From Linnemannia elongata (taxonomy: Eukaryota > Mortierellomycota > Mortierellomycetes > Mortierellales > Mortierellaceae): DNA of 64,000 nucleotides. Made by a program: the position numbers and the translations under genes. Shown one piece after another: positions 22,210-35,575 of the stretch (within the stretch, counting starts at the first letter, position 1; each line of letters begins with the position of its first letter). The notes under the pieces were generated by a model that saw only the letters and a list, made by a program, of their open reading frames with translations, was not told where the DNA came from and did no database searches. Location: assembly GCA_036320915.1 (NCBI GenBank), contig JAXBDG010000013.1, forward strand, positions 1,426,001-1,490,000, written 5' to 3'.

Positions 22210-25200
22210 TTACACCTTGACCTTGCGTTCCTCCACCTCGACCTCAACGGCGGCAACCCAGCGAGCCAACTCGTCAGCCTTCTCAAAGACCTTGCCAAAG
22301 TAGATCACGGCCTGCTCACCATCCTTAGCCGCCTTCTCCTGCTCAGCACGGCGTCTCTCATGGGCCTCAATCTCCTTCTGGAAACGGTTCTGAATCTCCC
22401 AAGCGTTGCTCTTGAAGACGCGACGGCAGTCCTTGGTGATGCGCATAGCCTCCTCGTGCACCATAGTGCCCTCGCGAACGTGAGCGCGGAGCTTGCGAGC
22501 AGTCTTGCGGGCAAGGGCGTGCTTCATGTCGGCAGCAATGTAAACCAACACTCCCAAACCAGCCACCGTCACAACAGGCACGGCCCACTTGCGGACATTC
22601 GAGACACCGACTGTGTTGGTAATGTCAAACAGGCTGTGGATCAACGACTTGTACCCAAGGGCCTTGCTCGAGAACATCGTGACAGCTCCGAGCGAAACAC
22701 TGGCCATGCCCAGCTTGTCCTGAACCTCAAAGATGTCGGTGAACTCGAGAGAGAGCTCATCCTTGAGCTTTCCAGTGGTGATACGGTTGGCGTCGGGCTT
22801 GGTGAAGAGGGTGAGGGCATCCATCTGGTTGGCAGCCGAGGCATCGTCGGCAATGGTGTGAATATCGTTGACGCAGTTCTTTGCCTTCTCCTTGGCCTCG
22901 ACCTCGCAGCTCTTGACGCGGTCGACAAAGAGATCGGCCATGACATAGCGGAGATCGTTGGCGTACTGCCAGATGTGCAACAATCCGTTCCAGGGGACCA
23001 GAGCAGAGACGACATTCTCGATATCGTCCACAGCGTTGGTCAACTTCTCGCGGGTCATCGAATCAATCAAGGCACAGGTCTCCTCAGCAAGACGGTCGAC
23101 TCTCTCCAAAACAACTTCGCGACGGATCAGCGTATCCTTGTACTCGGGCTCGCCACGCTCCAACTCCAGGCGGACCTTGGCCAATTCCTCGGCAGCCATG
23201 TGGCGGTTGGACTCGGAAAGGACGCTGACATCGCTCAAGATGTTCTCAAGGTAGACCTTGGCAGGGGCCAACTTGGACTTGCAACGCTTCTCGAGAACGA
23301 ACGAACGAAGGCACTCCTCGAGGCGGAGGAAGTCGGCGGGGAGATCACCACCCTGGATGACCTCGGGCAAGCAAGAGCCAGCAGAGACAAAGTGGACGAG
23401 CTCGTCGGCATCCTCGTAAGTCTTGGCGGAGAGCTGTTTGATCTGGTCGAGAATGACGCGCTTGCAGCGCTCCTTGTCACGGATCGAGTCGAAGCGGTTG
23501 ACAACGATGAAGATGTGAGTCTTCTCGTTGGCGGCATTCCAGAGGAACTCCTTGCCCTATTGATCATTGTAGATGAATGTACGAAAGAGAATGTACGAAA
23601 GAGAATGTACCATAGATGAAAGCAAATATTGTCAGTGTCAATAAAATATAATACATGACTACAAGAGCGTTGACTCTTAAAAAATCATAAAAAACAACCG
23701 ATGGTCATAAAAGGCAGTTCCCATGAAATAACGTGGTAGCACAAGAACTGTTGTCGATGTTGTGTTGTTGACCCACTGTGCAAAAAAAGTGAGTTCGAGA
23801 TGGTATGGATGTAACTCAGCTCGAGAGAGAGGGAGAGAGGGAGGGAGGAAGGAAGGAAGGGTGGTTGAGTGACATCAGTGTCAACACAAGAAAAATGCCT
23901 CTCTCTCACTACCCACACTCATTTCTTCATCTCCCTTTGATACTACCCATACCAGCCCACTTCACCCTCCATTCTGAACACAAAATACAAGTTTGTCAGC
24001 CTAGCAGTAAAAGCAGGACTGACATCCAGCCAGTGCAAAATAAAACCCATCCCTCCCTCCATTGCTCACGATTGTATTCAAGTGGCTCACCCGCCCAATC
24101 AACTCTATTGCCCTGCCCTCATCTCATATGCCCTCTGGCCATGTAAAAAATGTACCCTCCGCCAACACGAGGGAGACAACAGAGGCATCGGAGAAGGAAA
24201 AAAAAGAAAACGAGCGGAAGGGAATTGCATCGGGGTCACTCACTCACATTACCCCGAGTCCAGTCCTAGTCAAAGAGAAGCCCTTTTTTCCTTCTGTTGT
24301 TGACTACCTGACCAGCTCACGGTCCAATGTCCATTCAGGTTAGGCTGACTTGATATTGGGGTCCTCCTCTCTTCGCCGTGACAAAGCTCTGACCATTCTT
24401 CATATACTCTACTTTCTGCATTCCCCCTGCGTCATCACTTACTCATCCACGCGAGAAATCAACACCCCATCCCCACAAACACAACCACTCACCCACTCAT
24501 ACACATGCCCCCCGCCCAATAATACATCAAAGGGACTACCCCTGAACAAGAGGCACGTCGACTCATCATCACATACATTCAGCCCTGACAGATACCAATC
24601 ACCCCCCTCCCACAAGCACATACACAGCAAATTCACAAATAGATAATTCAAGCTTACAGAAAGAGTAAAGTGGTTCTCGGCAGAGACGACAAAGACGACA
24701 ACATCAATCTCCTGCTGGCGAGCAAAGAGGGCGGTGGTCTTGACAGAGTCGCGGTTCAGACCGGGCGAATCGATCAGCGCAATGTCGACGACTCCGTTGT
24801 GGAGCAAAGAGTCGTTGACGAGGCGGCGATCGGTGCAGTAGACCTTGACCTGGGCATAGTCCTCATAGCCATCAATGACATCGTTCATGAACTTCTCCAA
24901 GTGGCGCATGTCCACAACGGTGAATGTGTTGGGATCCTGGCGGTTGTAGGTCGAGGCATCCTTGATAGCGTGGACCGCCTCCTGGCCCTCATTTTCCTGA
25001 GCATCCAAGACCTCGCAGAAGAGCGAGGTGCAGGGCTGCTGGTCAATGGGCAAAATGGTGCGCTGCATCAATGCGTTAACAAGGGTCGACTTGCCGGCGT
25101 TCAAATCTCCAGTGATCAAGACCTTGGAGCTCTTGTCAGAGACACGCTGGTAGAGGTTGTCGAGGTGCTTGACGCTCTGCTGAATGCGTCCATCGAGGAG

Positions 25201-25881
25201 GTGGGCGATGGCGTTGCGTTCCAATCCACGGAGGAGGGCATCATTGCCAGTGGCATAGTTGCCGACCTTCAAGTCCAGCTTCAGAACATTGAGCTCAGGG
25301 AACAAGCGACCGACCGAGGGTGTGGGAGAATCGGCGGTGTTGTGGTTGTGCTGAAGGGGCGATCCGGGTGCAGAGGTAAATGAACGCTGGAGACGCTGCT
25401 GGAGAGAGACGGGCGAGGCACGTTCGCTGTCGTCTTCAGGGTGGAAGGAAGTGGAGCGACGGAGGGGGTTGGACGAGGCTGAGGAGGCTGTGGATGTTGA
25501 AGAGGAGTTGGCGGTGGCAGCGGCGGCAGCGACAGAGGGGATCTGAAGGTTTGGGTAGTAGGTTTGCCATGGGCGAGTGGCGTTTGTCTCGCGGATCTCC
25601 TCGAGGAGGCCCTTTGTGTTTTGGATCAAGTTCAAGAGGCGGTTGGACTTGTCGGCGAAGACCTGTTGTTGAAGGAAAAGGTTCTGGTTGAAGGGGTTCT
25701 CGTGGGGGACCGAAGCGGCTGCTGCGTAGGAGAGGGTGGGGAGGACATGGTGGTGTGGTTGTAAGGGAAGGGTGGTTGTAGTAGGTCTGTCCGAGTCGTC
25801 CATGCTGAGGCGTGGAAGGGAGTTCCTCCTCTGGGTGGAGGCTGTTGACTGGGTGGGTTGAGCAGAGAAGTATGAAGTCAT
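22210..25881 (-). CDS. FZO1: Mitofusin Fzo1, outer-membrane dynamin-like GTPase
   Basis: Drives GTP-dependent tethering and fusion of mitochondrial outer membranes. Two exons, 25881-24658 and 23556-22210, join in phase at HFTLS|GKEFLW, giving 856 residues, essentially the length of yeast Fzo1 (855). GTPase motifs are all visible: P-loop GDLNAGKS (about 258-265), G3 DSPG (about 371-374), G4 NRFD (about 427-430). A hydrophobic hairpin region (WAVPVVTVAGLGVLVYIAA) near the C-terminus is the membrane anchor, followed by a charged coiled coil. The first 200 residues are Ser/Thr/Ala-rich low complexity. The single intron is 1,101 nt, unusually long for this window, and is bounded by a clean GTAAGC donor and an ATAG acceptor. 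Confidence 0.95.
23580..23609. repeat. Short tandem duplication in FZO1 intron
   Basis: The 14-nt unit GTACGAAAGAGAAT occurs twice in tandem close to the intron's 3' end. Confidence 0.8.
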
Positions 25882-26835
25882 GATTGGAATGAATGGATGT
25901 CTATTGTTGATGTAAGGATATGTACAGTATGTGGTTTTTTTTTAGATTCGAGATCGAAGGAATGAGGAGAGAGAGAAAGAAGTGAAGGGAAGGGGAAGTG
26001 TAATAGTCAGAGTAGAGAGTGGGAGTGCAGGGAAGAAAGTGGGTAGAATTAATAAAGAAAAAGAAAAGAGAAAAGAGGGGAGAGAAGAATAAAAAAGAAA
26101 GAAAAAAAAAAAGGTGAGTGTGGCGGAAGGGAAGTAAGGAACGGAAGGAACGAAGAAAATAAAAAAAGGGACGGAAGGAGGAGGAAGTGGAAGGTAAGAG
26201 AAGAGAGAGGGAGAGACAACAAAAAAAAAACCAGAGACAAAAAAAAATAGTTGAGCCCTCTTTCGGTTGATGTCCGAAATGGAAGGCAGACAGGCACAAT
26301 GCGAAACGGAGGGTGAATATTTGGATAGGACGAGAAGGCAAGGACGAGATGAATAATAGAGGATGGGATGAGTAGGAGGATTACACAAACAAGGAGGAAG
26401 AAGAGAGCAGATAGAGAAGGATAACACACATACATACAGACACACAATGAGAAACAGAGACAACGAAGGAATGATATGAAGACAGAGAACAAAAGAGAGC
26501 AGGAAGGAGGAGAAGGAATGTGTGCAAAGTAGACAATGGTCGTCTTTCGGACAATATCAATAATAATAATAATAGGAGAGGGATCGACGATCGGGTATGT
26601 GATATGATGGATATCAGGAATGAAGAGACTGATGATGATCAGTGTTGATGGTGAAACTAGTGATAGCTGGTGATAACTGGTGATAACGACAGAGAGTGGC
26701 GATATTGGATGTTTTGTTTGAAGAGGACAATGTAGAAGGGGAAGGAAGACGGTGGCCATAGTGGATATGTATGGATCAAACAGAAGTTGGATACACTACA
26801 TACACATGCAACCAACAACACCAAGACGAAGAAAA

Positions 26836-26849
26836 GGGGGGGGGGGGGG
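26836..26849. repeat. G14 homopolymer
   Basis: Fourteen consecutive G, the only long G run noticed in the window. Confidence 0.9.
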
Positions 26850-27942
26850 TTGGTGCGTAGAAGGAAGGGGTGTGTAAACTGGATGGTGCGATTGTGTGAT
26901 TGTGAGAACAGATCGCAATCGTATGTGTTATGTGTATATAAGAAAACAACGATATATTTGACGTGCGTGCCTGGCTGGTGCTGGTGACTAAAACGAGTTG
27001 GAGTGTGCGTTGTGGGTGGACAGGGCAACTCTCCCGGAGGAAAGGGTGGAGGGTCCGGGTTTGAAGAATGTGGCGGTGACTGTCTTTTTTTGGCTTTACT
27101 CTGCCCTTTTTTGTACACTTAGAAAACTGGCTGGCTAGCTAGCCTACGGGGGTAGAGGGACGAGCGGTGTGATAGGCAGGAAGTGGATGGAACAAGAGCA
27201 ATAAGAAAGGATCTTGATCGAACAAGGAGTGACAACACTTTGAAGTAAAAAAAAAAAAAAAAAAAATCAACAGGGGGAAGTGAAAGACAGGAAGAAAGGA
27301 GGCGATGTAAAACAGGGACAGTGGACAAGGAGGAAAAGGAACAAAAAGAATGATAGATAAATAGGCTCAAGAGTATGCGTGTATGTTGTGTGGGTTACCG
27401 TGTATGTGTGTTAGGTGGCAGGGTGGTGTAAAAAACTAAACACTCTTATTGTTTTGTTGGTCGCCAAAGGGCGAATGTGTATATGTGTGGTCTGTGTCTG
27501 TGTGAGTGTTGGAAGGTGTATAGAGTGTGTGTTGTAATCAGGAAGTGAGAGTAAGGATAGATCGTTACCTGGGTGAATGTGCAGGAGTAAAGAGAGTATC
27601 GTTGTTTGTTGTCCGTTCGTTGTTGCCCCGTCTGGATTCAAATATTATATGTGAACCTCAAGAGAGAATCGGGATCTTCTTTTCGAACGAGCAAGATGGA
27701 AGGAAGGGCGTAAGTGCGTGCGTGAGAAAGAATGATTACCCAGGGGTGTGTGTGTGGTGGATCCCTGGATAGGAGAGAAGGATGACGGTGTGAGGGCTGA
27801 AAGGGATGAAGGATGGAGGAAGGATGAAGATTCCGATAAAAGAGAGAGAGAGAGAGAGGCAAAAGAACAACGACGACCTTTGGCCAAAGTGTGGAAAAGG
27901 GAAGGGAGAGAGAGAAGGATCAGCTTTGTCGTTGAACAGGAA

Positions 27943-27944
<2 letters not shown>

Positions 27945-27976
<32 letters not shown>
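27945..27976. repeat. T32 homopolymer
   Basis: Thirty-two T on the plus strand, about 670 bp past the PEPCK stop, where the minus-strand transcript side would read A. Confidence 0.9.
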
Positions 27977-28646
27977 CCTTCCCTCCTTTGCGTCTTTCTG
28001 TCACTCGTCGGACTATCTCTGAACGGAGACAGTGCTCTCTGTCCACACGAAAAGAAAAGAAAGGGAAAAAAAAAGGACAGAGTGGCTTTGCTGTTCAGAG
28101 GCGTCTGTCTGTCCGGGCCCACTCAACTCCCGAGACACCGAAGAGGCACCACTCACAAATCATTCTGTCTTCTGTCGCCTCCAGCGCCCCTCTCTTCCCG
28201 CAAGCTCGCTCACTCCCGACGACACCCGCCTCGGCGATGAACATATATTCATAAGCGACGATGGAAAAGCAAAATGGTAAGGAGTAAAGAAAGATAGCAA
28301 TCTTGTTACTGTTGAATGACGGTTGTAGTTGGTGGAGATGCAGTAGAGGTAATAGAAATCAAATGCTAGTTGCCTTTTTTTCTTTATTTCAAACATGGTA
28401 AATGTGAACATCGCTATTAGGTGCATGTCTCCTTCTTGAACAAACAATAATGGATAAGTGTAATTGTCAGAGGATAGGAAAAGAAGGAGTGATCAGTAGT
28501 TCAATCGGGTTGGACAGGACAGAATAATGGAGGATGAAGGATCAGTTCGGAGTCCTAAACATTGATCCAGAGGCGGGAAACAACAAACATGTCTCCAAAA
28601 AGGAAAAACAGCCTCTCTCTCTCACACACACACACACACTCCCTTT

Positions 28647-31600
28647 TTAAACACCCTGGTTCTTCTTCAAGCGATCCTCAAGATCATCAAGCTCCTTGGC
28701 CAACTTGGTTGGGAAGCGATCACCAAATCGCTTGAAGTAATCGCGCGCCTTGCCAACTTCAGACAAGTACGACTGCGCGTCCACCTTCAACAACTTTTCC
28801 ATCACCCCACCACCAACATCTTTCTCAATTCCAGAAAGGTCCAATGACGATGCAGTGGGCACGTATCCAATCGGCGTCGACGTGAACAGGCTCTTGTCCT
28901 CTGGCTTCTCCAACCGGTCCACAATCCACTTCAACACTCTACGAATAAGGGAATAAAAACAATCGGTGATAAGTATACTGGTTACTTCACGTCTCTATTG
29001 AGGCTTGTGGTCACATGAATCGGAGGTTACCTCGAGTTGTCGCCGAATCCAGGCCACATGAAGGATCCGTTGGTGTCTTTGCGGAACCAGTTGACGTGGA
29101 AAATCTTGGGCAGTTGCGAAGGATCGTTGACGCGACCAGGCATCGACAACCAATGGCCAAAGTAGTCTCCCATGTTATATCCTGCAAAGGGGAGCATCGC
29201 GAAAGGGTCAAACCTAGGCAAACAGACAATTGAACATGCACGATGATTGTAACGGTCAGACATGTTACACGCAAGTGTGACTCGCTTTGTATAAATGCTC
29301 TTTGAAAATCATGCCCGACAAAGTTACCTGAGTTGACCAACATCGCTTCCTTCAGCAGCTGCAGTCTTCTCGCTGGCGACGGTTGCACCAACAAGGACAC
29401 CATGGTTCCAGTCCTTAGTCTGAAAGACAAGGGGCACAGTTGTCTCGCGTCGACCACCAAAAATAATGGCCGAAATTGGGACACCATTGGGGTCATCCCA
29501 GGCTGGGTCCTTGGCGGGGCATTGGTCCACAGAGACTGTGAAGCGAGAGTTAGGATGAGCCAGAGGCGTACCCTTGTCACCCATCGATGGGTCCCAGACC
29601 TCACCCTTCCAGTTCACCACCTTGCCATCAGGTCGCTTCTTGGTCATGCCCTCCCACCATACATCGCCATCCTCGGTCAAGGCAACGTTGGTAAAGACAG
29701 TGTTCTTCTTGATCGTCTCCATGGCATTAGGGTTCGTCTTGCCCGAGGTGCCTGGCGCTACCCCAAAGAAACCAGCTTCGGGGTTGATCGCATACAGGCG
29801 TGAGTCATTCGGGTTGAACTTCATCCTACAGTTGTTGTAATGCAATATAGTGATTGTACATGAATGCCTTCATCTCGTAGGATTGTATATGCGAAGATAG
29901 TTAGTATGTATCGAAGATAGGCAGACAACTCACCAGTTGATATCGTCGCCGACCACTTGTACTTTCCATCCTGGTAATGTCGGCTGCATCATGGCCAGAT
30001 TCGTTTTGCCGCAAGCGCTATTTCAAAAGCGAGAAATGAATTTTGTGGCATAAGCTCTCATTGACCTTAAGTACATTGATAGGAATAAATCACAGTAAAA
30101 TGAGCGCCATGTGAACTACAACTTGATTCGTTTTTTTTTCGCATTTCTTACCTTGGGAAGGCCGCAGCGACATAGTACTTCTTTCCAGCGGGACTTGTCA
30201 ACCCCAGGATGAGCATGTGTTCTGCTAACGAACCCTCATCGCGGGCCATCACGGAAGCGATTCTCAGAGCAAGGCACTTCTTTCCCAACAAGGAGTTGCC
30301 GCCATATCTATCTCATTGGATTTCAGGAGAGGACGAACGTGAGTTGCATTGCCAGCTACGCTATTGAGCTGTGAAGTTGAAAGAGGACAGGCCTGATGTT
30401 GAGCGGCAGGGTGCAAAAAAAAGAACGTACCCGCTGCCAAAGCTCCAGATTTCACGTGATTCGGGGAAATGGACGACTTTGCGTTCAGCAATGTTGCATG
30501 GCCAGAGCGAGTCCTTGTCTCCGGGCTCCAAGGGCTTTCCCACAGAGTGCACACAAGGCACAAACTCCTTGTCATCGCCGAGGACATCGAGCACAGGCTG
30601 GCCAATACGGGTCATGATGCGCATATTGACTACGACAAATGGGGAGTCTGTCACCTATATTCAAGAAAAGGTAAGTACGATGTGAGTGCTCTACTGCTAC
30701 GAACCTGGTCATATCCCGCCATTCCTCGCTGCACGCTCCATCGACCCCATCACCATGTCACAATCAAGTCGAAATTTCATTTCTTACCTGCACACCAATG
30801 CGGGCAAGAGGCGATCCGATGGGACCCATACTGAACGGGATCACATACATCGTTCGACCTGCACAGTATCATTTGTGGAGAAAAGAAGCACCAGTGTTAT
30901 TTTTTGCAAGTCAATAAGGATACAGGGTTGCGTTACATAGACACCAGCAGAAGCAAGACTGCAGAATGCATGTGAATTACCTCGCATTGAACCGCGAAAG
31001 GACTTTTCGAGCTCAGTCCTCATATGGTTGGGATCGACCCAATTGTTCGTTGGACTGTGCGCGCGCAAATGAAAACAGTAACAAAAGGTGGGGTAAAAGA
31101 GGCATTAGTTGGATTCTGTCATCAGTCTCAACTCCTTTTTCTCTCTCTCTCTCTCTCTTTGTTTATCCCTTTCTTACGTCCCTTTTTGTCATAAGCATGA
31201 TGTCAAAGAGCGTCCTATTTCACCCGGTCCTCTCTATCCCCTTTGACGAAACATTCATTCCTGTCATCGGACATCGTGTTTGTCACTCATATGTCCTTTC
31301 TCTACAACAAAAAATGGCTTTTGAATAGCTTTTCCCTAGTTGAAAGGCCTTACCCGGAATCGATCTCCTTCTCACTACAGATAAAAGTGGAACTCTCGGA
31401 TCGGGCAACATCAGCAGGATCAGTTCGGGTAAGATAGGATCCAGGGCGAAGTTTGCTGTCAAGTGGAATCATGACACCCCTGTCGACCAGGTTGCCCACA
31501 AGGCTGTCGTATTCTTCCTGCGAACCATCACACCAGTGAACATTGTCGGGTTCGAGAAGGGACTGCTGCGCTCGGACCCAGTCGACGAGTTTCATGTGGG

Positions 31601-32192
31601 CGGTCGGGGCCGAATCGTGGTGGATGGCGGCTTCTTCGGCATGAGAGTGTTGATGGAAAGTGGCGGAGGCCGAGATGGGGGAGGAGTGGCTGGCAAAGAG
31701 GGTCTGTCTGGCCAATGGTTTGGAGATGGCACCCAATAGACGGACTTGGGAGGCTAAGAAGGGCGAGCGAAGGTGGGTGGTTCCCTTCCCAGTTGTCCAG
31801 GCCGAGCTGGTGTGGAGAGTGCGAGCGGCGCGGACAGGGCTAGCTGTTGCTGATGGGTGAGTTCTCGCTGCGAGGGAAGACACCAGTCTTGCAGAGGCGG
31901 AAGGTCTATATTCACCATAGTTTGCAAAGGAAAGAGAAGGGAAAACAGGTATGAGAAAGAGTTGAAAAAGTGTGAGTAACCACAGACCACCCTCGATTAT
32001 GAACGTTGTGTGAGAGTTTGAGTGACGGACATTGAAAAAATGACAAGGGAAAGGCGCTCATAACTACGAACCAGCCTTTGTTCCCACACGCACACTCACA
32101 CGCTCATGTTCAAGTTCATTGCAACGCGAGGAAGAATGAGAATGACGACATTCAAGAAAAAGCAGTATGGGTTGGTACCTTAAGAAGAGCAT
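28647..32192 (-). CDS. PCK: Phosphoenolpyruvate carboxykinase, GTP-type, predicted mitochondrial
   Basis: Converts oxaloacetate plus GTP to phosphoenolpyruvate (EC 4.1.1.32), the first committed step of gluconeogenesis. Ten exons join in phase: 32192-32179, 31905-31354, 31054-30981, 30858-30788, 30654-30431, 30306-30152, 30017-29934, 29825-29328, 29213-29031, 28938-28647. Family motifs: [36 protein letters not shown], the kinase-1a P-loop [13 protein letters not shown], metal-binding [28 protein letters not shown] and the C-terminal FHVNWFRKD. The 14-nt first exon spliced to exon 2 gives [15 protein letters not shown] and a further 80-odd Arg/Ser/Ala-rich, acid-poor residues before the catalytic fold begins, which reads as a mitochondrial leader. 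If instead translation starts at the in-frame ATG within exon 2 (MKLVDWV), the enzyme would be cytosolic. The catalytic assignment is firm; exon 1 is inferred. Confidence 0.94.
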
Positions 32193-32303
32193 GGCTGTAA
32201 TACTTCAAAGAGTTAGCTTTCTTGGTGTTATTGCTACAAAGGAGAGAGAGTGATGTGTATGTGTGTGTAAGAGAGAGAAACTTGTGGTTGTTTTGTAATG
32301 CAG

Positions 32304-32326
32304 GTGTGTGTGTGTGTGTGTGTGTG
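32304..32326. repeat. (GT)n microsatellite
   Basis: Twenty-three bases of GT/TG repeat about 110 bp upstream of the inferred PEPCK start. Confidence 0.9.
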
Positions 32327-32598
32327 AATGGAATGAGTGAGGAGTGAAGCGAAGTTGGACTATGTACAGAAACGAAGAAGGAGAAGGAGCTTGGAGGAGT
32401 GGAAGAGAAAAAGGGAGAGACAAAGAGACAAAGAAACAAAAGGTAAAGAGTACGGAACAGGGCGCATTTAAATTGGGAGAAGAGAGACCGTGGAAAAGAA
32501 TGACCTGCACCTTTTTGGCATTCATTAGCGGCCTCAATTGAACAATAATAATAAAGTGAGTAGACGAACAGGTAGACCCACACAACCACACCGAACAT

Positions 32599-32622
32599 CA
32601 ACAACAACAACAACAACAACAA
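32599..32622. repeat. (CAA)8 microsatellite
   Basis: Perfect trinucleotide repeat in the PEPCK upstream region. Confidence 0.9.
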
Positions 32623-35407
32623 CGCCTCCCTTTCTCTCACCCTCGCCATTCATGTGCATCTCCTCTTCCCGACGCCATTTATAATAAAAGTTCACTCTTA
32701 TTCTTCAAAGCCAGTGTTCCCCAGGTAACAATATGAGTGTGTCTTCCGCCAGTCCAATAGTTGCTAGTCGAATGTCTGACCAACATAATATGGTCCATGT
32801 CAACTCTTTTGTCGTGTTGGCTCGTTCATGAGTCGTGTGTCTTTCTCCTATTATTACCTTTCGGAATCAGACGATCAAATCCCCCCATCAAAGGAAAACA
32901 CTCGATCCCTAGTATGTCCTTTGTTCTACCTAGTCATCTTTTGCTCAGCCAACAAATTCCTTGGTCGGTCAGGTCAGGAGTGGCTGGTTTTTGGTTGGGG
33001 TGTGATGGGGGGATAGCAGGGGGTCAAGTTAGCCATCCTGGGATCCAATGAATATGAATTCTCTTGATTTTCGTGGTCCATTGCTTCTTGGCTTGTCTTT
33101 GAAATAGCTTGAAGTTGAATGATGGAAGCTTGAAGAAGGGAACACTGACGCTTTTTAACGTACGCGACAAGTTCACCTTTCTTTTTTTATTCTCACGGGT
33201 CCTTCGCCTCTCGTTTTAGTTGTTGTTTATGATGGTGATGGTGGGTCTAAGAAAGGTGAAGTTCTCGGCATCATCATCATCGGGTGGGGATGTCAACCGA
33301 CCCTAAAACATACAAACAACGATAGAGAAGGACGAGTGCATTGATCGTTTTTTTTCGCTCATTGGTACAGTAATATTATTACCCCAACGGAGTCGCCCGA
33401 CATGGTCTTGGACCTGGACCTGACTGGGCAGGGTACGAGCGAATAGTCCAGGGGGTGTTTTAAGAAAGGGGTTCAATGAAGGAGAGAAGGGGATAGAAGA
33501 AGGGATGGGAGGGTATGTGAGTGTCCGTCTTCGTTTCTCCTTGTGGTCATCATCATCAGTACCCTATTCAATAAGTAAAGCCTTACGCTATTTTACCCCG
33601 CACTCTCGACACCACCAATGGGCCATCGCTTGTGCTCTCAACCAAAGTGTCGACAAGGTGGGCACAAGACATGACAGGGTGCAGCGTGTGTTGTTGGCTA
33701 TTACAGTGTAGAAATGAAAAGGAAAGGAAAACTTTCTTCTTCCACCTTTTGCCCTTTTTCCTACCCCACAAAATGCCGTTTATGTGTTCATCATATCCTT
33801 AGGTTTCTTCTTTCTCTTCTTGAAAGAGTACTCTCCCACGCACAAAAAGAGAGTAGCTTTCGTACATACTCCGCCGACACACGAAAGAAGCACATACCAC
33901 AACCTTTATTTTCACTCATTCATTCACTCATTCGCAGGTCGCGTACTGTAGGCACATAATAAAAAAAAAGAGAGTGTGTCCCTTTTGTTTCGAAAAGTGT
34001 GTCCGTGGTCAGTCTCAAGAACGCACCCTCATCCCCCTCCCCTCTCCCCAACGTATCCCTCTCTCCCTCTTGCTGCCTTTGCGCGTGTCTTCCGATTCAA
34101 AAGCGCAAAAATACACACACCTAACTTCCTTCTCTCCTTTTTTGTTGTCATCCATTCTTTTTTTTTTTCACCCACGGCACGGCACGGTCTGGGCAAACAG
34201 AAAGAAAAGTCTTGGACTCAGACATGAGGAGAGGCGCGTGGAAAAAAAATAACGAACGAACAGACCTTTTTCGTCCCCCTCCTTTTCCTTTGAGGCCTTT
34301 TATTTTCTCTTCCCTTCGGAATCCGTGGAAATTGAGGATTTGGGTGTCAATGCGCACATTCATATATGCGTGTCAAAAGCCCTTTGCTTCTTTTTTTAAA
34401 TCCATTCCCTTCCGCTTTTTGTTGTCAAAGTCGTTGCCAAGTAACTTCACAAGAACGAGACACTTTGATGGTAGTGCCCGCCCATTCATTCTTCTCTTTT
34501 CTTCTCTTGTAGCTCTTCTTTCAGCCATCACTTCCTATTTTTCCCATTGACACTTTCTCCATGTAAGACCGAAGCTTCATCGACGCACCGGCCCTACTAT
34601 CGGATCCAAGGTAACTGAAAATGAACAAAAGAGAGAGTGTTTGGGATGTATGGGTGACACTGAAATAACAACAAGTGAGCCAAACTTATCATTAACATCA
34701 AGGCGCAATTGGCATGGTCCTACATCCACAATATCCATCCCCTCCTCTCCTCCAATACTCCCTTCCTTCCTTTCATTGACCCCCTTTGTAGACCGGAGAG
34801 GGGGTGTCAGGTTGGAAGGTAAAAAAAAAAACACAACCCAAAAAAGGCATGTCCGCGTGAGGGGTCACCTATGTCGTTCCTGTTTCTTCCGCTAGTTCGT
34901 TGGTCCAAGCTCAAAGGACAAAGCAAAATGAGAAGTGAAGGAGGGATGACGAGAAGGTAGAGCGAACAAAATTGAGTCCCCTTCCTTCACTGCTCGCTTG
35001 TTGTCAATTGGTCTACCTATGTCTTTCTTTTCGGCATCCCTCTCTACATTCTTTCATGGTTACTCCATTTTTCCAACCTTCATCCCTCTTTTTCATGTGC
35101 TTAGCCCTATTTTTATTTCGGTGTGGCAAAGTGCCAAAAGTCGAGGATATCCCGAGGGTAGTGAGAGGGTTGTGTCTCAAAAGGTGTGGTTTTTTCTGCC
35201 CTTATTAAACTGTTAATCGAGAGTGTGGAAAAAGGTTTTAGTGGCTGAGGCAAAGGCGGTTCTATGCAAGTAGACATGAGCAAGTGGCGAGGATGTGACA
35301 GAGAAAGAGGTCATATCGAATTGCTTCCAGGCTGGTTATGGAGCGCGTTGCGAGAAGGTAATTGGGCAGCCATTCTATATCACTTGGTGCGGTGAACATC
35401 TTTACCC

Positions 35408-35431
35408 TTTTTTTTTTTTTTTTTTTTTTTT
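35408..35431. repeat. T24 homopolymer
   Basis: Long T run in the intergenic region beyond the four-TM gene. Confidence 0.9.
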
Positions 35432-35546
35432 GAAGGCAGTACGCGTAATTGCACAAGCACACGCCTCCCTTCCCCCCCTGTTTTGTCCGCGCCACCTATA
35501 ACGAAACAAGTAGAATCGGCATTAACCATGTTTGTGATGGTTTGTG

Positions 35547-35575
35547 TTTTTTTTTTTTTTTTTTTTTTTTTTTTT
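35547..35575. repeat. T29 homopolymer
   Basis: Second long T run, 115 bp from the first. Confidence 0.9.

Larger units (their letters stand above)
25882..28646. other. Intergenic, FZO1 upstream and PEPCK downstream (2.8 kb)
   Basis: Strongly purine-rich on the plus strand from about 25960 to 27350. Holds a G14 run (26836-26849), short ATA repeats (about 26560), a (GA)n block (27840-27858) and T32 (27945-27976). The long minus-strand frames here are Phe/Ser/Leu-rich translations of polypyrimidine sequence and are not believed to be genes. Confidence 0.5.

Noticed and set aside
25942..26759. Long overlapping minus-strand frames rich in Phe, Ser and Leu
   Set aside because: They translate a polypyrimidine tract in all three frames; composition is low-complexity with no motif.
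33361..33465. Short Gly/Pro-rich peptide NGVARHGLGPGPDWAGYERI
   Set aside because: Looks coding, but an in-frame TAA lies four codons upstream and no intron or start codon rescues it.
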